Assembly (NCBI RefSeq): GCF_963259705.1
Contig: NC_081844.1
Location: 19,701,715 to 19,765,714, forward strand
DNA: 64,000 nt
Direction: 5' to 3'
From: Myotis daubentonii
Lineage: Eukaryota; Chordata; Mammalia; Chiroptera; Vespertilionidae
This document shows, in pieces, positions 35,529 to 46,218 of this stretch. The notes under the pieces are model-generated. The model worked only from the letters and a program-made list of their open reading frames with translations, ran no database searches and was not told where the DNA came from. The translations under genes and the position numbers were made by a program. The stretch's first letter is position 1. Every line of letters starts with the position of its first letter.

Positions 35529-36098
35529 CTAGGGCCCCGACCCCGCTCCGAAGATCTGCCTGCGCTTGCCACAGGTGAGGCCGGGCTGGCTCAGTGCCTC
35601 CCACATGAGCCACATCTCGTACGGCAGGAAGCGGTGCACCAGCAGCAGGTCCCGGTAGAAGCAGGGGTCAAAGGTGGACAGCCGTGCCGAGGGGGCCCAG
35701 ATGCCGGCAGTGCGGATGCCACTGTGCGAGGCGGGCTGCAGGCCCTCGTGCCTTAGGCACATGCCCAGGAAGACATCATCGATGGGGAAGAGGTCGAGGG
35801 CGGGGGCAGCCCGGCGCACGGCCGCCGCCGTGAAGCGGGACAGCAGGAAGCCCCCCCCTCCACAGTAGGGCGGGTAGTGCTCGTCCTCCGTCACTATCTT
35901 GGGCACATAGTACTTGCTCCAGGAGACCCGGATGGGGCCCACGTACTGGATGAGCTGCCCCACAAAGAGGTGGTGGTCAGGGTCGTGGTCCTGCAGGTAG
36001 GAGACCATGTTGTCCGTGTGTGCAAAGACGTCATCGTCCCCGTTGAGGATGAAGCTGGCGTTGGTGCACCGGGTCTCCTGCCACTGTAGGAAGAGCAC
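35529..36098 (-). CDS. B3GNT3: B3GNT3 exon 2 (3' coding)
   Basis: Catalytic C-terminal half from [11 protein letters not shown] to the TAG stop. Acceptor cctgcag. Confidence 0.95.
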   Translation of the reverse strand: MLFLQWQETRCTNASFILNGDDDVFAHTDNMVSYLQDHDPDHHLFVGQLIQYVGPIRVSWSKYYVPKIVTEDEHYPPYCGGGGFLLSRFTAAAVRRAAPALDLFPIDDVFLGMCLRHEGLQPASHSGIRTAGIWAPSARLSTFDPCFYRDLLLVHRFLPYEMWLMWEALSQPGLTCGKRRQIFGAGSGP

Positions 36099-38243
36099 CT
36101 GCAGGGGGGTGGGCAGGGCATGTGGGCTGAAGGGCTGGGGCCATCAGCCTCCTCGGCCCATTGAGACCAGGGGAGGATGTGTCCCCCAGTCAACCCAGCC
36201 TGGGTTCCAGGCCCCCCTCCCCCACCCGTGGGGTGACCTCAACCACCAACTGCTCGTCTCTGTGCCTCAGTTTCCAACTTTCCATTCAGGCCTCGTCTCA
36301 GGGCCTGCCTGCAGGATTGTGGGGGATCCATGGAGATGATGTTGGCTAAAGCGCCAAGAGAATTGTCACATTTATGTTTGTTGCCATTCCTTCCCCCTCT
36401 GCCTGGTCGAGTGCTGCTGTTATATAATTACTTGTGTGGTTGTCACTGAACATCTACCTCCCCTGCCAGACTCTGGCTTCCCCCTGGGTGGGGGCTGTGT
36501 CTCCTACCCGGGCCATGTTCCCGGCAGTCACTGTGGGCTCAATGCCTCATGGGGGCTAGATTCATGTCTAAGTTAATGTTTACCATGCCCTTGGGTGTTT
36601 TGTGTTAAGATCGTGGCATGTTGAGGGGTTCCGGCCCTCTGCTTACTTTGGCTTCCGTTTCCTCCATCATAACCTTTGCTGCCTGCCAAGTCATGTCCTC
36701 AGGGCCTGCCCTGCTTTGAATCCCTAATGCAACCACAAGCGGTACATGTGGTCTTCAGTCCCATTTGCAAATGAGGAAACAAGCTGTCCAGTGACGATGC
36801 CCTGAGCAAGGTCACATAACACAGAAGTAGCTCCTTGAGATCTGAACCCAGACCTGTCTGTACCTACGAAGAGCAGGAACCTGAACTGGATCTCCACTCA
36901 GCTTGCTCCACCCCACCCCCAACCTGCTCGATCCTTGGAGCCGCCGCCTCCTGCTCTGCATGCGGATTCTCTCTACCTGCCATGGGTTCTTGTCCATCAA
37001 AAATGTCTCTATTGCCCGGCCAGAGTGGCTCAGTTAATTGAGCATTGTCCCAGGCACCCAAAGGTTGCCAGTTCAATTCCTGGTCAGGGCACATACTTGG
37101 GTTGTGGGTTTATCCCCAGTTGGGGAGTATACGAAAGGCAACCAATCAAAGTTTCTCCCTCTCTCACTTCTTCTCTCGAAGCATGCCCTGGGATGAGGAT
37201 TTTTTTTTAAAAAAAGTCTTTATTGAGTACTCACTGCACAGACTAGACCTCATGGGGAGACAGAACCAGACCAAATAAACAAGACACGTTCTGTCCAGTA
37301 CCCGCCTCCCCCCACACCACTGCCAATATTACTTGAGAGCCTGGCACTGGTCCAGGTGCCTAATCTCATCTCATGTAATCCTTACAGCAGCCCGAAGAGG
37401 TGGATGAGTCCAATTAATACCCCAAGTTCCCTGATGAGGAAACTGAGGCACAGAGGGGTGAGCCATCATTAAGGGCAACACGGAGCCTGAGTTTAAGCCT
37501 GGGTCACCCCGACCCCCGAGAGGAAATGGACTTCGGGCGCCATGTAGACAGTAGAAGGGGTCGGGTGGGGGGACGGGTCTGCTGGTCCCCACGGCGCTCT
37601 CGGAGGAGATGCGGGGGACCTGAGCCGGAAGGACAGGGGCCGCCCCGCCAGCTACCTGCTTGAGCGTGAGGTTGAAGAAGGAGTCGTGGAAGTCCCACTG
37701 CAGGATGTCCCCGTGCACCCTGGCCTCCATCGCCAGCAGCTGGTTGACCTTGCGGGCCTCCTTCGGGTCCGGGGCCGTGCCCACCAGGAAGAGACGCCGC
37801 AACAGGACGCCGTGCACCTCCCGCTCGCGGCCCCACGTGCGCCGCACCAGCTCGCGGCGCTCGTAATTGCTGGGCGAGGACTTGATGACCAGCAGCAGGA
37901 AGACGGGCTGCGCGCACTTGCTCAGCGGCGCGTCCTGCAGCAGCGGGAAGTCGCGGCAGTGTCTGTGCAGCAGGAAGTCGCGCACGTGCTGCGGCTGCTC
38001 CGCGAAGTCGGGCAGCTGGGCCACCGAGGCGTTGGCCCGGCAGGGGGCGGGCGGGGGCCGGGCGGGCAGAGGCGGCCAGGTCACTGCCCCCCGGGGGTCC
38101 GGCGGCTCCTCCAGGCGCCCGCGGGGGCACGCGGCCGGCGCCGGTGCCGTGTGCAGACTGAGGAGGAGGAAGAGGAGCGAGAAGGTGCAGAGGACCACGG
38201 CCAGGACCGTCTCTGTCCGCAAGGACCCGAAACACCTCATCAT
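35529..38243 (-). CDS. B3GNT3: B3GNT3 beta-1,3-N-acetylglucosaminyltransferase 3
   Basis: Two coding exons (38243-37656 and 36098-35529) joined at a codon boundary give 385 residues (human 372). It is a type II Golgi enzyme that adds beta-1,3-GlcNAc to core 1 and poly-lactosamine acceptors, including L-selectin ligand glycans. A short cytosolic tail is followed by a membrane segment at about 12-32, a Pro-rich stem, and a GT31 domain with WGRERE, the DDD metal-binding motif (217-219 in [12 protein letters not shown]), CGGGGFLLS and IDDVFLG. N-glycosylation sequons occur at NAS, NLT and NAS. I chose the MMRCFGS start by alignment to the human N-terminus; an in-frame ATG six codons upstream (38261) is possible. 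The C-terminus ends [13 protein letters not shown], longer than human. It is convergent with INSL3. Confidence 0.96.
36099..37655 (-). other. B3GNT3: B3GNT3 intron
   Basis: GT-AG intron between the two coding exons. Apart from a SINE, nothing was recognised. Confidence 0.85.
37014..37219 (+). mobile_element. VES-related SINE in B3GNT3 intron
   Basis: Head agagtggctcagttaattga and VES body. The tail end is rearranged (gatgaggatttttttttaaa). Confidence 0.75.
37656..38243 (-). CDS. B3GNT3: B3GNT3 exon 1 (5' coding)
   Basis: Cytosolic tail, membrane anchor, stem and N-terminal catalytic part through FFNLTLKQ. Donor gtagct. Very GC-rich, so long open frames exist on the opposite strand. Confidence 0.94.
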
Positions 38244-38261
38244 GGTCTTCAGGTTTGGCAT

Positions 38262-38806
38262 TGGTCCAAGGGGACGCCCGGGGCGGCTCCTGGGGAGAAT
38301 ACCATTCACTGACGATCCCGATCCGGGATGGGCCAAGCACTTAGCCTGAGACACCTGCGGGCCCCAACACCTGTTGCAGTGAACAGGTGCTCAGGTTAGT
38401 AACATTCTGACATCCACCCCATCGAGTCCCCCGCACCCCATCTCCTCTAGCGCCCCAGCCCAGGTTGGCTCTGACAGTTGCTGGGGATTCTGTGTTTACA
38501 AAGGAAGCCGAGGCACGGGAATGTAACAGAGAGAGCGCCAGGCTCAGCCTGCCCAGAATCCGCCCCTCCATATCCAACCTGGTCCCCCTCACGTCCCTGC
38601 CCAGGGATGGCCCAGGAGCCTCCCAGATGCGGGGTGGGGGGCAGAGAACTCCCTTTCTACCAGTTGAGAGCTGCTGGGATCCTTATGGCTTCCCTTTCAC
38701 CTGCCCCTCTAGGAAGCTCTGAGCTCTGGGATTCTGATACAACCATTCCGTTCTTCTCTCTATACAACGGACCAATCGAGCAGTGCCTGTTAAATCTGTA
38801 AGCCTA
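38262..38806. other. Region 5' of B3GNT3
   Basis: Probably holds the 5'UTR or upstream intron of B3GNT3. No non-coding exon can be assigned. The stretch from about 38770 resembles the Tigger-like family. Confidence 0.4.
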
Positions 38807-39209
38807 TCCTATACAATAAAGGCCCAGCGACCATAATGGTGTAACTACCAGAACAGAACGACTGCTCAACCAGTTGCTATGAGGTGCATTAACCACCTCT
38901 CCGTCCCTACTCACCTCTGGCCGCACCCCCTCCCCCCCCCCCCTCCGCCAGCCCAGAGGCTCCGATTGCTGGATGGTGAGTGGGGGAACCGGGGTGGGTG
39001 GTGGTGGGGCTGGACAGCCAGACCTCTTGGTCCCTCCCCCCGGCCTGCAGGCTCCGATTGCAGGATGGCGAATGAGGAACCACAGGAACTGGGGTGGGTG
39101 GCGGGACTGGGGACTGGCAAGCGGGGGGCGGGGGAGGGGGGTATGGCCCTGATCGCAGGCTAGGCCTAGGGACCCTACCTGTGCACGATTTTGTGCGCTG
39201 GGCCTCTAG
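38807..39209 (+). mobile_element. Non-autonomous HeliBat Helitron
   Basis: 403 bp, TCCTATAC start after A, CTAG end before T, with a gcac/gtgc hairpin at 39183-39196. It interrupts a Tigger-like element. Confidence 0.88.
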
Positions 39210-39258
39210 TTATATAATAAAGGTTTTCCAAATGCATATGTTAAAAAATTAATAGATT

Positions 39259-39469
39259 TGCCCTAATCGGTTTGGCTCAGTGGATAAAGCTTCGGCCTGC
39301 GGACTGAAGAGTCCCAGGTGCGATTCCGGTCAAGGGCATGCACCTTGGTTGCGGGCACATCCCCAGCACGGAGTGTGCAGGAGGCAGCTGATCGATGTTT
39401 CTCTCTCATGGAAGTTTCTAACTCTCTATCCCTCTCCCTTATTCTCTGTAAAAAATCAATAAAAAATTT
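39259..39469 (+). mobile_element. VES SINE
   Basis: Flanked by aaaaaattaatagatt at 39243-39258 and 39470-39485. Confidence 0.92.
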
Positions 39470-39534
39470 AAAAAATTAATAGATTAGTTTATCTGTTTTT
39501 ACTTATGTAGACATGTTTGTGTAATTAAGTATGT

Positions 39535-39768
39535 GCCCTAGCCAGTTTGACTCAATGGATAGAGCGTCAGCCTGCGGACTTAAGGGTCCCAGGTTCGATT
39601 CAGACCAAGGGCCCATACCTGGGTTGCGGGCTCGATCCCCAGTAGGGGGCGTGCAGGAGGCAGTTGACCAATGTTTCTCTCTCATCATTGATGTTTCTAT
39701 CTCTCTCTCCCTCTTCCTTCCTCACTGAAATCAATAAAGAAATATATTTAAAAAAATAAAATAAATAA
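39535..39768 (+). mobile_element. VES SINE
   Basis: Flanked by aattaagtatgt at 39523-39534 and 39769-39780. Confidence 0.92.
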
Positions 39769-39783
39769 AATTAAGTATGTATG

Positions 39784-40026
39784 GTCCAGGCCGGTTGCTC
39801 AGTGGTTAGAGCATTGACAGGTGGACCTGAGGGTTGTAGGTTGGATTCCTGGTCAAGGGCATGTGCCTCGGTTGCAGGTTCCCCAGCCCGGGTGGGGGCT
39901 CATGCTGGAGGCAGCCAAGTGATGCATGTCGATGTTTCTCTCTCTCTCTCTCTTTTCTGCCTGCCCCCTTCCACTCGCTCTGGAAACCAATGGAAAAAAT
40001 ATCCTCGGGTGAGGATTTAAAAAAAA
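39784..40026 (+). mobile_element. VES SINE, diverged subfamily
   Basis: Head gttgctcagtggttagagca and a 3' part with aaaaaatatcctcgggtgag. It inserted into the duplicated target of the preceding SINE (aagtatgtatg on both sides). Confidence 0.88.
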
Positions 40027-40293
40027 AGTATGTATGAAAGTTTAATTTCACAGAAAGGGTTTTAATATGTATTGCTGTAATTTTAAATTTATACTAAATA
40101 GGTGTCGTAGATGCGTGCACTCACCAGTCACTGTAAGTAAACAAAAGTGCACGTGGGAAACTGAGCCAGTTGGCATTAAAACTGCTGCAGAAAGTCATTC
40201 ATGCACAAAAGAACCAATTACCGCGCAATGTGATTCTAATCATGCCTGGGACATTGTTTAAGAGCGGTGACTCTTGGGTTTAAATGTGTAGAC

Positions 40294-40543
40294 TGCCCTG
40301 GCCGGTTTGCTCTGTGGCTGGAGCAGCCAACTGCAGACCAAAGGGTCTCGGGTTCGATTCCTGGTCAAGAGTATGTACCTGGGTTGCAGGTTCCCCAGCC
40401 CTGGTAGGGGTACATGCAGAAGGCAACCAATCGATGTGTCTCTCACATTGATGTTTTCCTCTGTCTCTCTCTCTCCTCCTCCTCCCCCCTTCCACTCTCT
40501 CTAGAAATCAGTGAAAAAAATATCCTCGAGTGAGGATTAAAAC
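40294..40543 (+). mobile_element. VES SINE, diverged subfamily
   Basis: Same 3' variant (aaaaaaatatcctcgagtga) as the previous copy. Confidence 0.88.
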
Positions 40544-40704
40544 ATTCATTGAAGTCAATATTTATTGTGTCTGTACTCCGCCTCCTGGGAGCTAGGGACA
40601 CAATGGTGAACAGGCACCAAGTACCTACAAGTCTCTGCCGCTATGGAACCAATACTCTCAAGGGGGACAATCACTAAATTAAAAACCTTGATGAAATGAT
40701 ACAA

Positions 40705-40923
40705 GGTGCCCTGGCTGGCTTGGCTCAGTGTATAGAGCGTCCGCCTGTGGACTGAAGGGTCGTGGGTTCGATTCCGGTCGAGAACACATGCCTGGGTTGC
40801 AGGCTCCATCCCCAGTAGGAGGCGTGCAGGAGGCAGCCGATCAATGAGTCTCTCTCATCACTGATGTTTCTATCTCTCTCTTCCTCTCTGAAATCAATAA
40901 AAATGTATTAAAAAAAAAAAAAA
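40705..40923 (+). mobile_element. VES SINE
   Basis: Standard VES ending in an A13 run. Imperfect flank repeat gaaatgatac/gaaatgagac. Confidence 0.9.
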
Positions 40924-41409
40924 GAAATGAGACGAGGCAACAAGAGGCAAGGGAGAAAACGGGGTCTGGTGGCAGGTCTGGATTTTGAGGGCTGGATGAC
41001 ATTGAAGCTGGGATGTGAGCGTGTGGAGGAGCCAGCAGGACTGAGGTTTGGGGGGAGGTGCCCCAGGGGAGGGAACAACAGGTGCAAAGGCCCTGAGGTG
41101 GGAACCAGCTGGAGAGCCTGCCTGCAGGGGGCACAGAGCCTGTCTTGTTGCCGTGGCATCCCCGGAGCGGCTGCCAGTTCCCCGGGGTTCAGCTTCCGGC
41201 AGGCAGACTTGGGAGACCCAAAAAAACAAACCATCTGGGGATGAGACTGTGAACTGATGAATGAGACACAAGAAGGAACTGAATCCCTACAAGGACGTCT
41301 TCCCGCGCTGAAGAGTGGCCCACGTCCAGGTAGGCGATGACCAAGGAGCCCTCTGGGAAGACGGGGCAGGTCCCTGAGCTCCAAGGATGGGGAAGACCTC
41401 ATGAGCTAC
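40924..41409. other. Intergenic, nothing recognised
   Basis: No exon or repeat family identified. Confidence 0.4.
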
Positions 41410-41841
41410 TGTTGGAGACCGGGTGTAAGCTGACACGGTCCTTGCACCTGCAGGGGCTAGCAAGGCTGGGACCCTTACCCACACAGTTTTCCCAGACTTG
41501 TTTGGATGGCGGTTATCAGTAGAATGAGGGCAACCGTTGTAGAATGAGAACAGCCTTTCATGGCTTACCAAGAAGTTTGTAACTATTTACTGAGATATGC
41601 TGTACTGAGAACTTGTCCTGCTCTGTCTTCCCTTAGAGATGAAGAGAAACAAAGAATAGATACCTCTTGACAGACCTCCTATTCAGTGTGTTTTGTATAA
41701 AAAGCATTGTGTGGTTAATAAAGCTGCTGGTTCCTCGATGGAGCTGGAGTCTTCCCCATCCCACTCTCCTGTCTTTCTTTCTTTTCTCAATTCCCACCTC
41801 CCTACCTCAGCCCGGCTCAACCTGTCAGGCTGGCCCTGACA
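41410..41841 (+). mobile_element. Solo LTR, probably ERV2-like
   Basis: 432 bp from tgttggagacc to ccctgaca with a TATA-like gtataaaaag (about 41696) and ttaataaagc (about 41717). Flanked by a 6-bp near-duplication agctac/agccac, the size expected for betaretrovirus-like elements. Confidence 0.6.
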
Positions 41842-42232
41842 AGCCACAGCACAAAGACGGAGCCACCAAATAGTAAGTCAGGCGAGAGATGCCACAGCAT
41901 CTCCTGGCCACAGGGGTGCTGGAGACCCCAAAGGCTGGGAGACAAGGACGCGCCTAAAAACCCACCTCCCAAGCCATTAGAGGAGTTTGCCCTCAGGGAC
42001 GCGTGGCAATGTCTGCAGACATTTTGGTTATCATGGCGTGGGTGGGGCGGGGTGGCGGTGTGGGAGGCCAGGGCTGCTGCTTCACATTATGCGGCCCTGC
42101 TACATAAAAGCCCCAAATGTCAACATTGGCAGCATTGAGAAACCCTGGTCTAAACCAACAGAAACCAGGATGGAGAACTCAAGATGAAGGGTGGTCAGAA
42201 AAGGAGAATTTGGGAGTGAGCAAAGAATCTTT
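41842..42232. other. Intergenic, nothing recognised
   Basis: No feature supported. Confidence 0.4.
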
Positions 42233-42457
42233 TTAAAAAAATATATATATTTCTTTATTGATTTAAGAGAGGAAGGGAGAGGGAGGAAGAGATAGAAACA
42301 TCAATGATGAGAGAGAATCATTGATTGGCTGCCTTCTGCACGGCCCCTACTGGGGATCAAGCCTGCAATCCGGGCATGTGCCCTTGGCCGGAATCGAACC
42401 CGGTACCTTTCAGTCCACAGGCCGACGCTCTATCCACTGAGCCAAACCGGCTAGGGC
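42233..42457 (-). mobile_element. VES SINE
   Basis: Flanked by tgagcaaagaatctt at about 42217-42232 and 42458-42472. Confidence 0.92.
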
Positions 42458-42472
42458 TGAGCAAAGAATCTT

Positions 42473-45214
42473 AATATAGGTTTATATAAATTCACCATAT
42501 GGACTACTTATGAGATTTACTACTGCTTATTTATATATTATTTATATGTTTATTAAACATTTATTCAATAAAAAAAAAATCAAACCTAAATGGCCAATGC
42601 ATTCTGTAAGTTCTAAACAAGGGCTCTGAAGCAAAGGAAGACACCTCTGCAAATACAAATAGTTACAACTCAGCCAAACCTGAGGGCTGGGGAGGGGAAA
42701 AGCCTGAGAGGAGGTAGCACAATTACGTATATAATGGCTCGTATGACGGGGATCAGAGAGTTAGGGCAAAATAGAACCTCAATTATTTCCATTAATGCCT
42801 GTTCCTTTCCTTGCATTCTTTTTTTTTTCTTTTTTATTTGTCAGAACTCTTTGCATATGGAACACCCTTTGTTGGCTGTCTGCATTCTCAACTTTTTCTC
42901 ACCTTGTCTGTCTGTCCTTTCTCTAAACGGAGGGGTCCCAGGGCTCTTCCACCCTGCAGGCCCCCATGAGGTTCCTGATGGAGTGAAGAACTCGTCAGAG
43001 GCTGGCTTCTCCTCTCCCCTGCACTAAGACCTCCATTAATGCACCCAAGATCTGCTTCCCTTTTCCATCCACCAAGGGCCTCTGCTAACTCATGGTCTCT
43101 TAAAACCTCAATCAGGAAATGATGCCAACCTCACGATATCGCACAGCTAGGTTGGCTTGAGAAAGAACCCCGGGGCCTCCCTTTCGGGAGGCCTGAGAGT
43201 GCTGACGATTTGCTGGCCCAGTGAACCTTGCCAGGTGCCTCTGTGGGCTGTGCCCCAGGTAGTCATTAACCTGTCCTCAAGGGCCTCACTGTCTGAAGGG
43301 GCTGGGGACCCACACCTGCCGTGGGAGACCTTGGGACTCAAGGCTTGGCTTCGCCAAGGAAGGGATGCCTCTTGGTATTACTTCTGGGCAGCAACTCTAG
43401 GCCCACAAGAAGCTCCTCTCGGGCTTGGGTTCGAGTCCCCAATCCCCACCCAAGATCCTGCTGCCCATCCTCTCCAGGTCTCATTATAAAACAAAACGAC
43501 TAGCATTGTTGAAGCCCAAATAGCTGTTTAGTCTGAAGTTCACAGGGTCTGAACAACTCTGGGGGAGCCTTCACCCCCACTTTATAAATGGGGAAATGGA
43601 CTCAAGGGGTTGTCCCAAGTGCTTGCTTCACATTACCACAGAAACAACCCATTTTGTCTCCAGGTACTTCAGCCCTAAGGGTCTCAGCAGCTCTTATCCC
43701 AAAACACACACATGAAAATCGTTCATTTATTTAACAAATAGGATCTGAGGAACCCAAGAAGCCTCAACCCTGAGCCTGGCCCCTTGGAAACCCTTACTTT
43801 AGGGGAGATAAATCCAGACACCGGTGGGATCAGGGCTGGGCCAGAAGAAGGTACCAGGATACTGAAGCTGAGGCTTTGAAGGATGAATAGGAGTTCACTA
43901 AGGGCATGGAAAATAAGGCATATTCAAGGAATTGCAAACAGTATATTTTGCTGAAAAGTAGAATTTGGAGAAGGGGTGATTTCTGAGGCTAGGGGATGTG
44001 TGGCCAGACCCTGTAAAGACCTTGAATGCCATGCTGAGAAGTGGGACTGTCTCCTGGGGGGTGGGGGGGAACCATGGAGGGTGTGTGAGCAGGCAGCAGA
44101 AAACTCAGATTTAGATTCGTTGTTGTGTGCTGCCTCTTTGCCCCGAGTTGACCTCGGCAAGTTGCTTCGCCTCGGGAGTCTGTTTTCCCATGAGGACGTG
44201 GGAGAGCTGAGATACCCGTCACTTGCGATTGTGCATCAAAGGGCGTGGCTGGGACAGGCCATCCTGCTCTGGGCTGATTGCCCTCAATGCACTGGTAGGA
44301 TTTCACCAGAACCCACTTCCTCCAACAAAACAGCCATGTGTTTCCATTGGCCAAGAACCTCTGGGGCTGCCTCTGCCAGGTGTGGGTCCTCTCAGGCACC
44401 CGCCTCCCCTGTTATCTCCCCACCACCAGGAACTCAGCCGCCTCTCATTTGGTCCAGCCACACTAACCTCTTTACGGCTCCTCAACCGCCCGGGCCAGCC
44501 CTTTGCACTGCTATTCCTGGAAGCCCTGCCTTCCTGCTCTTGCCCTTAGTCTTCGGACTCAGCCCGGTCACTTCCTGGGAGGCTGACCCTCCCAGCTAAC
44601 ATACCACACTCTGGCTTTGCCTCTCTCTGCAGCTCTCGCCACTGCTGGACAAATCTACTCACTTCTCTCCTGTCCATCTCCCCAACCAGCCTGGACCCCA
44701 GAGGTGGGCCGGGGGTCTTATCCCAACAGCGGTGCCCCCACTTGATGCTCACTGGTGTTTGTTGCCAGAGGCAAGGATATAATGACCCACATGCTAGCCA
44801 TTTAGTGCCTCACTTCAGCCTGGTTCAGCTGAAGGTGACAGCTGCCCTGGGGGGTGAGGGTGGGGTGGCCTCGAAGAATGCATTGGATTCAGGGGGCAGG
44901 ACCGAGAGGCACTGAATATTCCCCACTCTAAATATTCCTCATGTGCTAACGGGCCCCATAGTCACAACACTGAAATATTCAGGAAGTTTTTAATGAGCAA
45001 GAAGTGTGACTGTTAGGGAAGGGCTGAATATTAATGACTCGCTAAATATGCAGGGGGCACCCCGTATTTTCAATACATGACACAGTTGTAAAGCGACGAC
45101 GAATAGTTGCCAGGCACATTCATGATGCACCAAGAAGTATTAATACTGTCACAATGAATAGGGACAAGCCACTGAACAGCCCTGAGGCACCAATATAGAC
45201 AGTCGTTGCTCCTG
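42473..45214. other. Intergenic, nothing recognised
   Basis: No conserved coding exon was recognised. The open frames are short and lack support. Confidence 0.4.
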
Positions 45215-45279
45215 CAGTTCACCAACAGTCTCCAGTCCAAAGGCCTACGCTCTATCCACTGAGCCAACCAGCTAGGGCT
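45215..45279 (-). mobile_element. VES SINE fragment
   Basis: Only the complement of the tRNA-like head (ctatccactgagccaaccag) remains. Confidence 0.75.
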
Positions 45280-46201
45280 CCTCACCTTGTCGTCGTCACT
45301 GTCATGGGGGAGGCCGGAAAGGCAGGGAGGCTAAGATACATGGGGTGTGTGCGAAAGACACCAGGTGGCAAGGACCCCAGTGCTCACACCCTCGGGGCCT
45401 GGCCCTGCTCCCTCCGCACCCTGTGCTATTCAAGACCATGGGGACCTGCCTGACTTGGAGGCCTCAAGGTGACCCCAACAAGACGCTCCCACTTCCCAAA
45501 TGAGGAAACGAAGGCTTGGAGGTGAGTCTTGGGTCCCTCTCCAGGCCCATCAGACACATGCTCGTCCCCCTTCCCACCCTCGCTCCAGCTCCAGGGACCC
45601 ACAGGCCTGAGTGCCTCCAGCTTCCAAACCAGGAAAACAACAGCTCATGCCCTCCTTGTCCAGCAGCTGGTGCCCTTGAAGCAGCCTGGTGCCCCTGGGG
45701 AAGGACATCCTGGTACCCCTGGGCTTTGGAATCCTTGCCTGCAAAGTTGGAGGGTGTCAGCTGCCAACTCACGATTAGCCCCCAACAGGCGCTCAGTATC
45801 AGCCTCACTGCATGGTCCTTGCTCCCGCACGTCACCAACAGTCCCCTGGGGTTTGGATGGGGGTGTGGGACGTTTCTGGGCTGCTGAAAGGAGAGGTGAA
45901 GGGTGGGGGTGACAGAAGCAACTGGAAGAACTGTACTTGTGTGCCTAATGACCTACATCCTGGGACAGGCTGGAGGCCAAGCAGTGGCCTTTACTCTGCC
46001 ATTTGCTTATGAAGTGGCAATATCACCATCAGTCACCACGATCACATGTACACTCATGACTGCTCTGAGCATCTGGTCTGAGCCATGCCCTGGTCTAGGT
46101 TCTGGGCACGCAGACCACTTGACAGAGACATGCTGTGCTCACAGGGCTGATGTGCTAATGGGGGCAGAGAGGCCATGAACAAGACCATTTTCTGGGGACT
46201 C
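45280..46201. other. Intergenic, nothing recognised
   Basis: No feature supported. Confidence 0.4.
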
Positions 46202-46218
46202 AAGAATGAGAATCAGGG

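Larger units (their letters stand above)
39210..40293 (+). mobile_element. Tigger-like fragment, inverted relative to 14372-16119
   Basis: Pieces such as tacttatgtagacatgtttg, tttaatttcacagaaag and gagcggtgactcttggg match the complement of 15420-16060. Three VES SINEs are inserted. No intact transposase. Confidence 0.65.

Noticed and set aside
37686..38312. 208-codon plus-strand frame opposite B3GNT3 exon 1
   Set aside because: Antisense shadow of a GC-rich coding exon.
37371..38354. 327-codon single-exon version of B3GNT3
   Set aside because: It reads past the donor at 37655 into the intron and starts upstream of the conserved start; the two-exon model matches the human protein.
39551..39620. 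tRNA genes
   Set aside because: The A and B box strings are the heads of VES SINEs; no complete cloverleaf with mature tRNA length is present.
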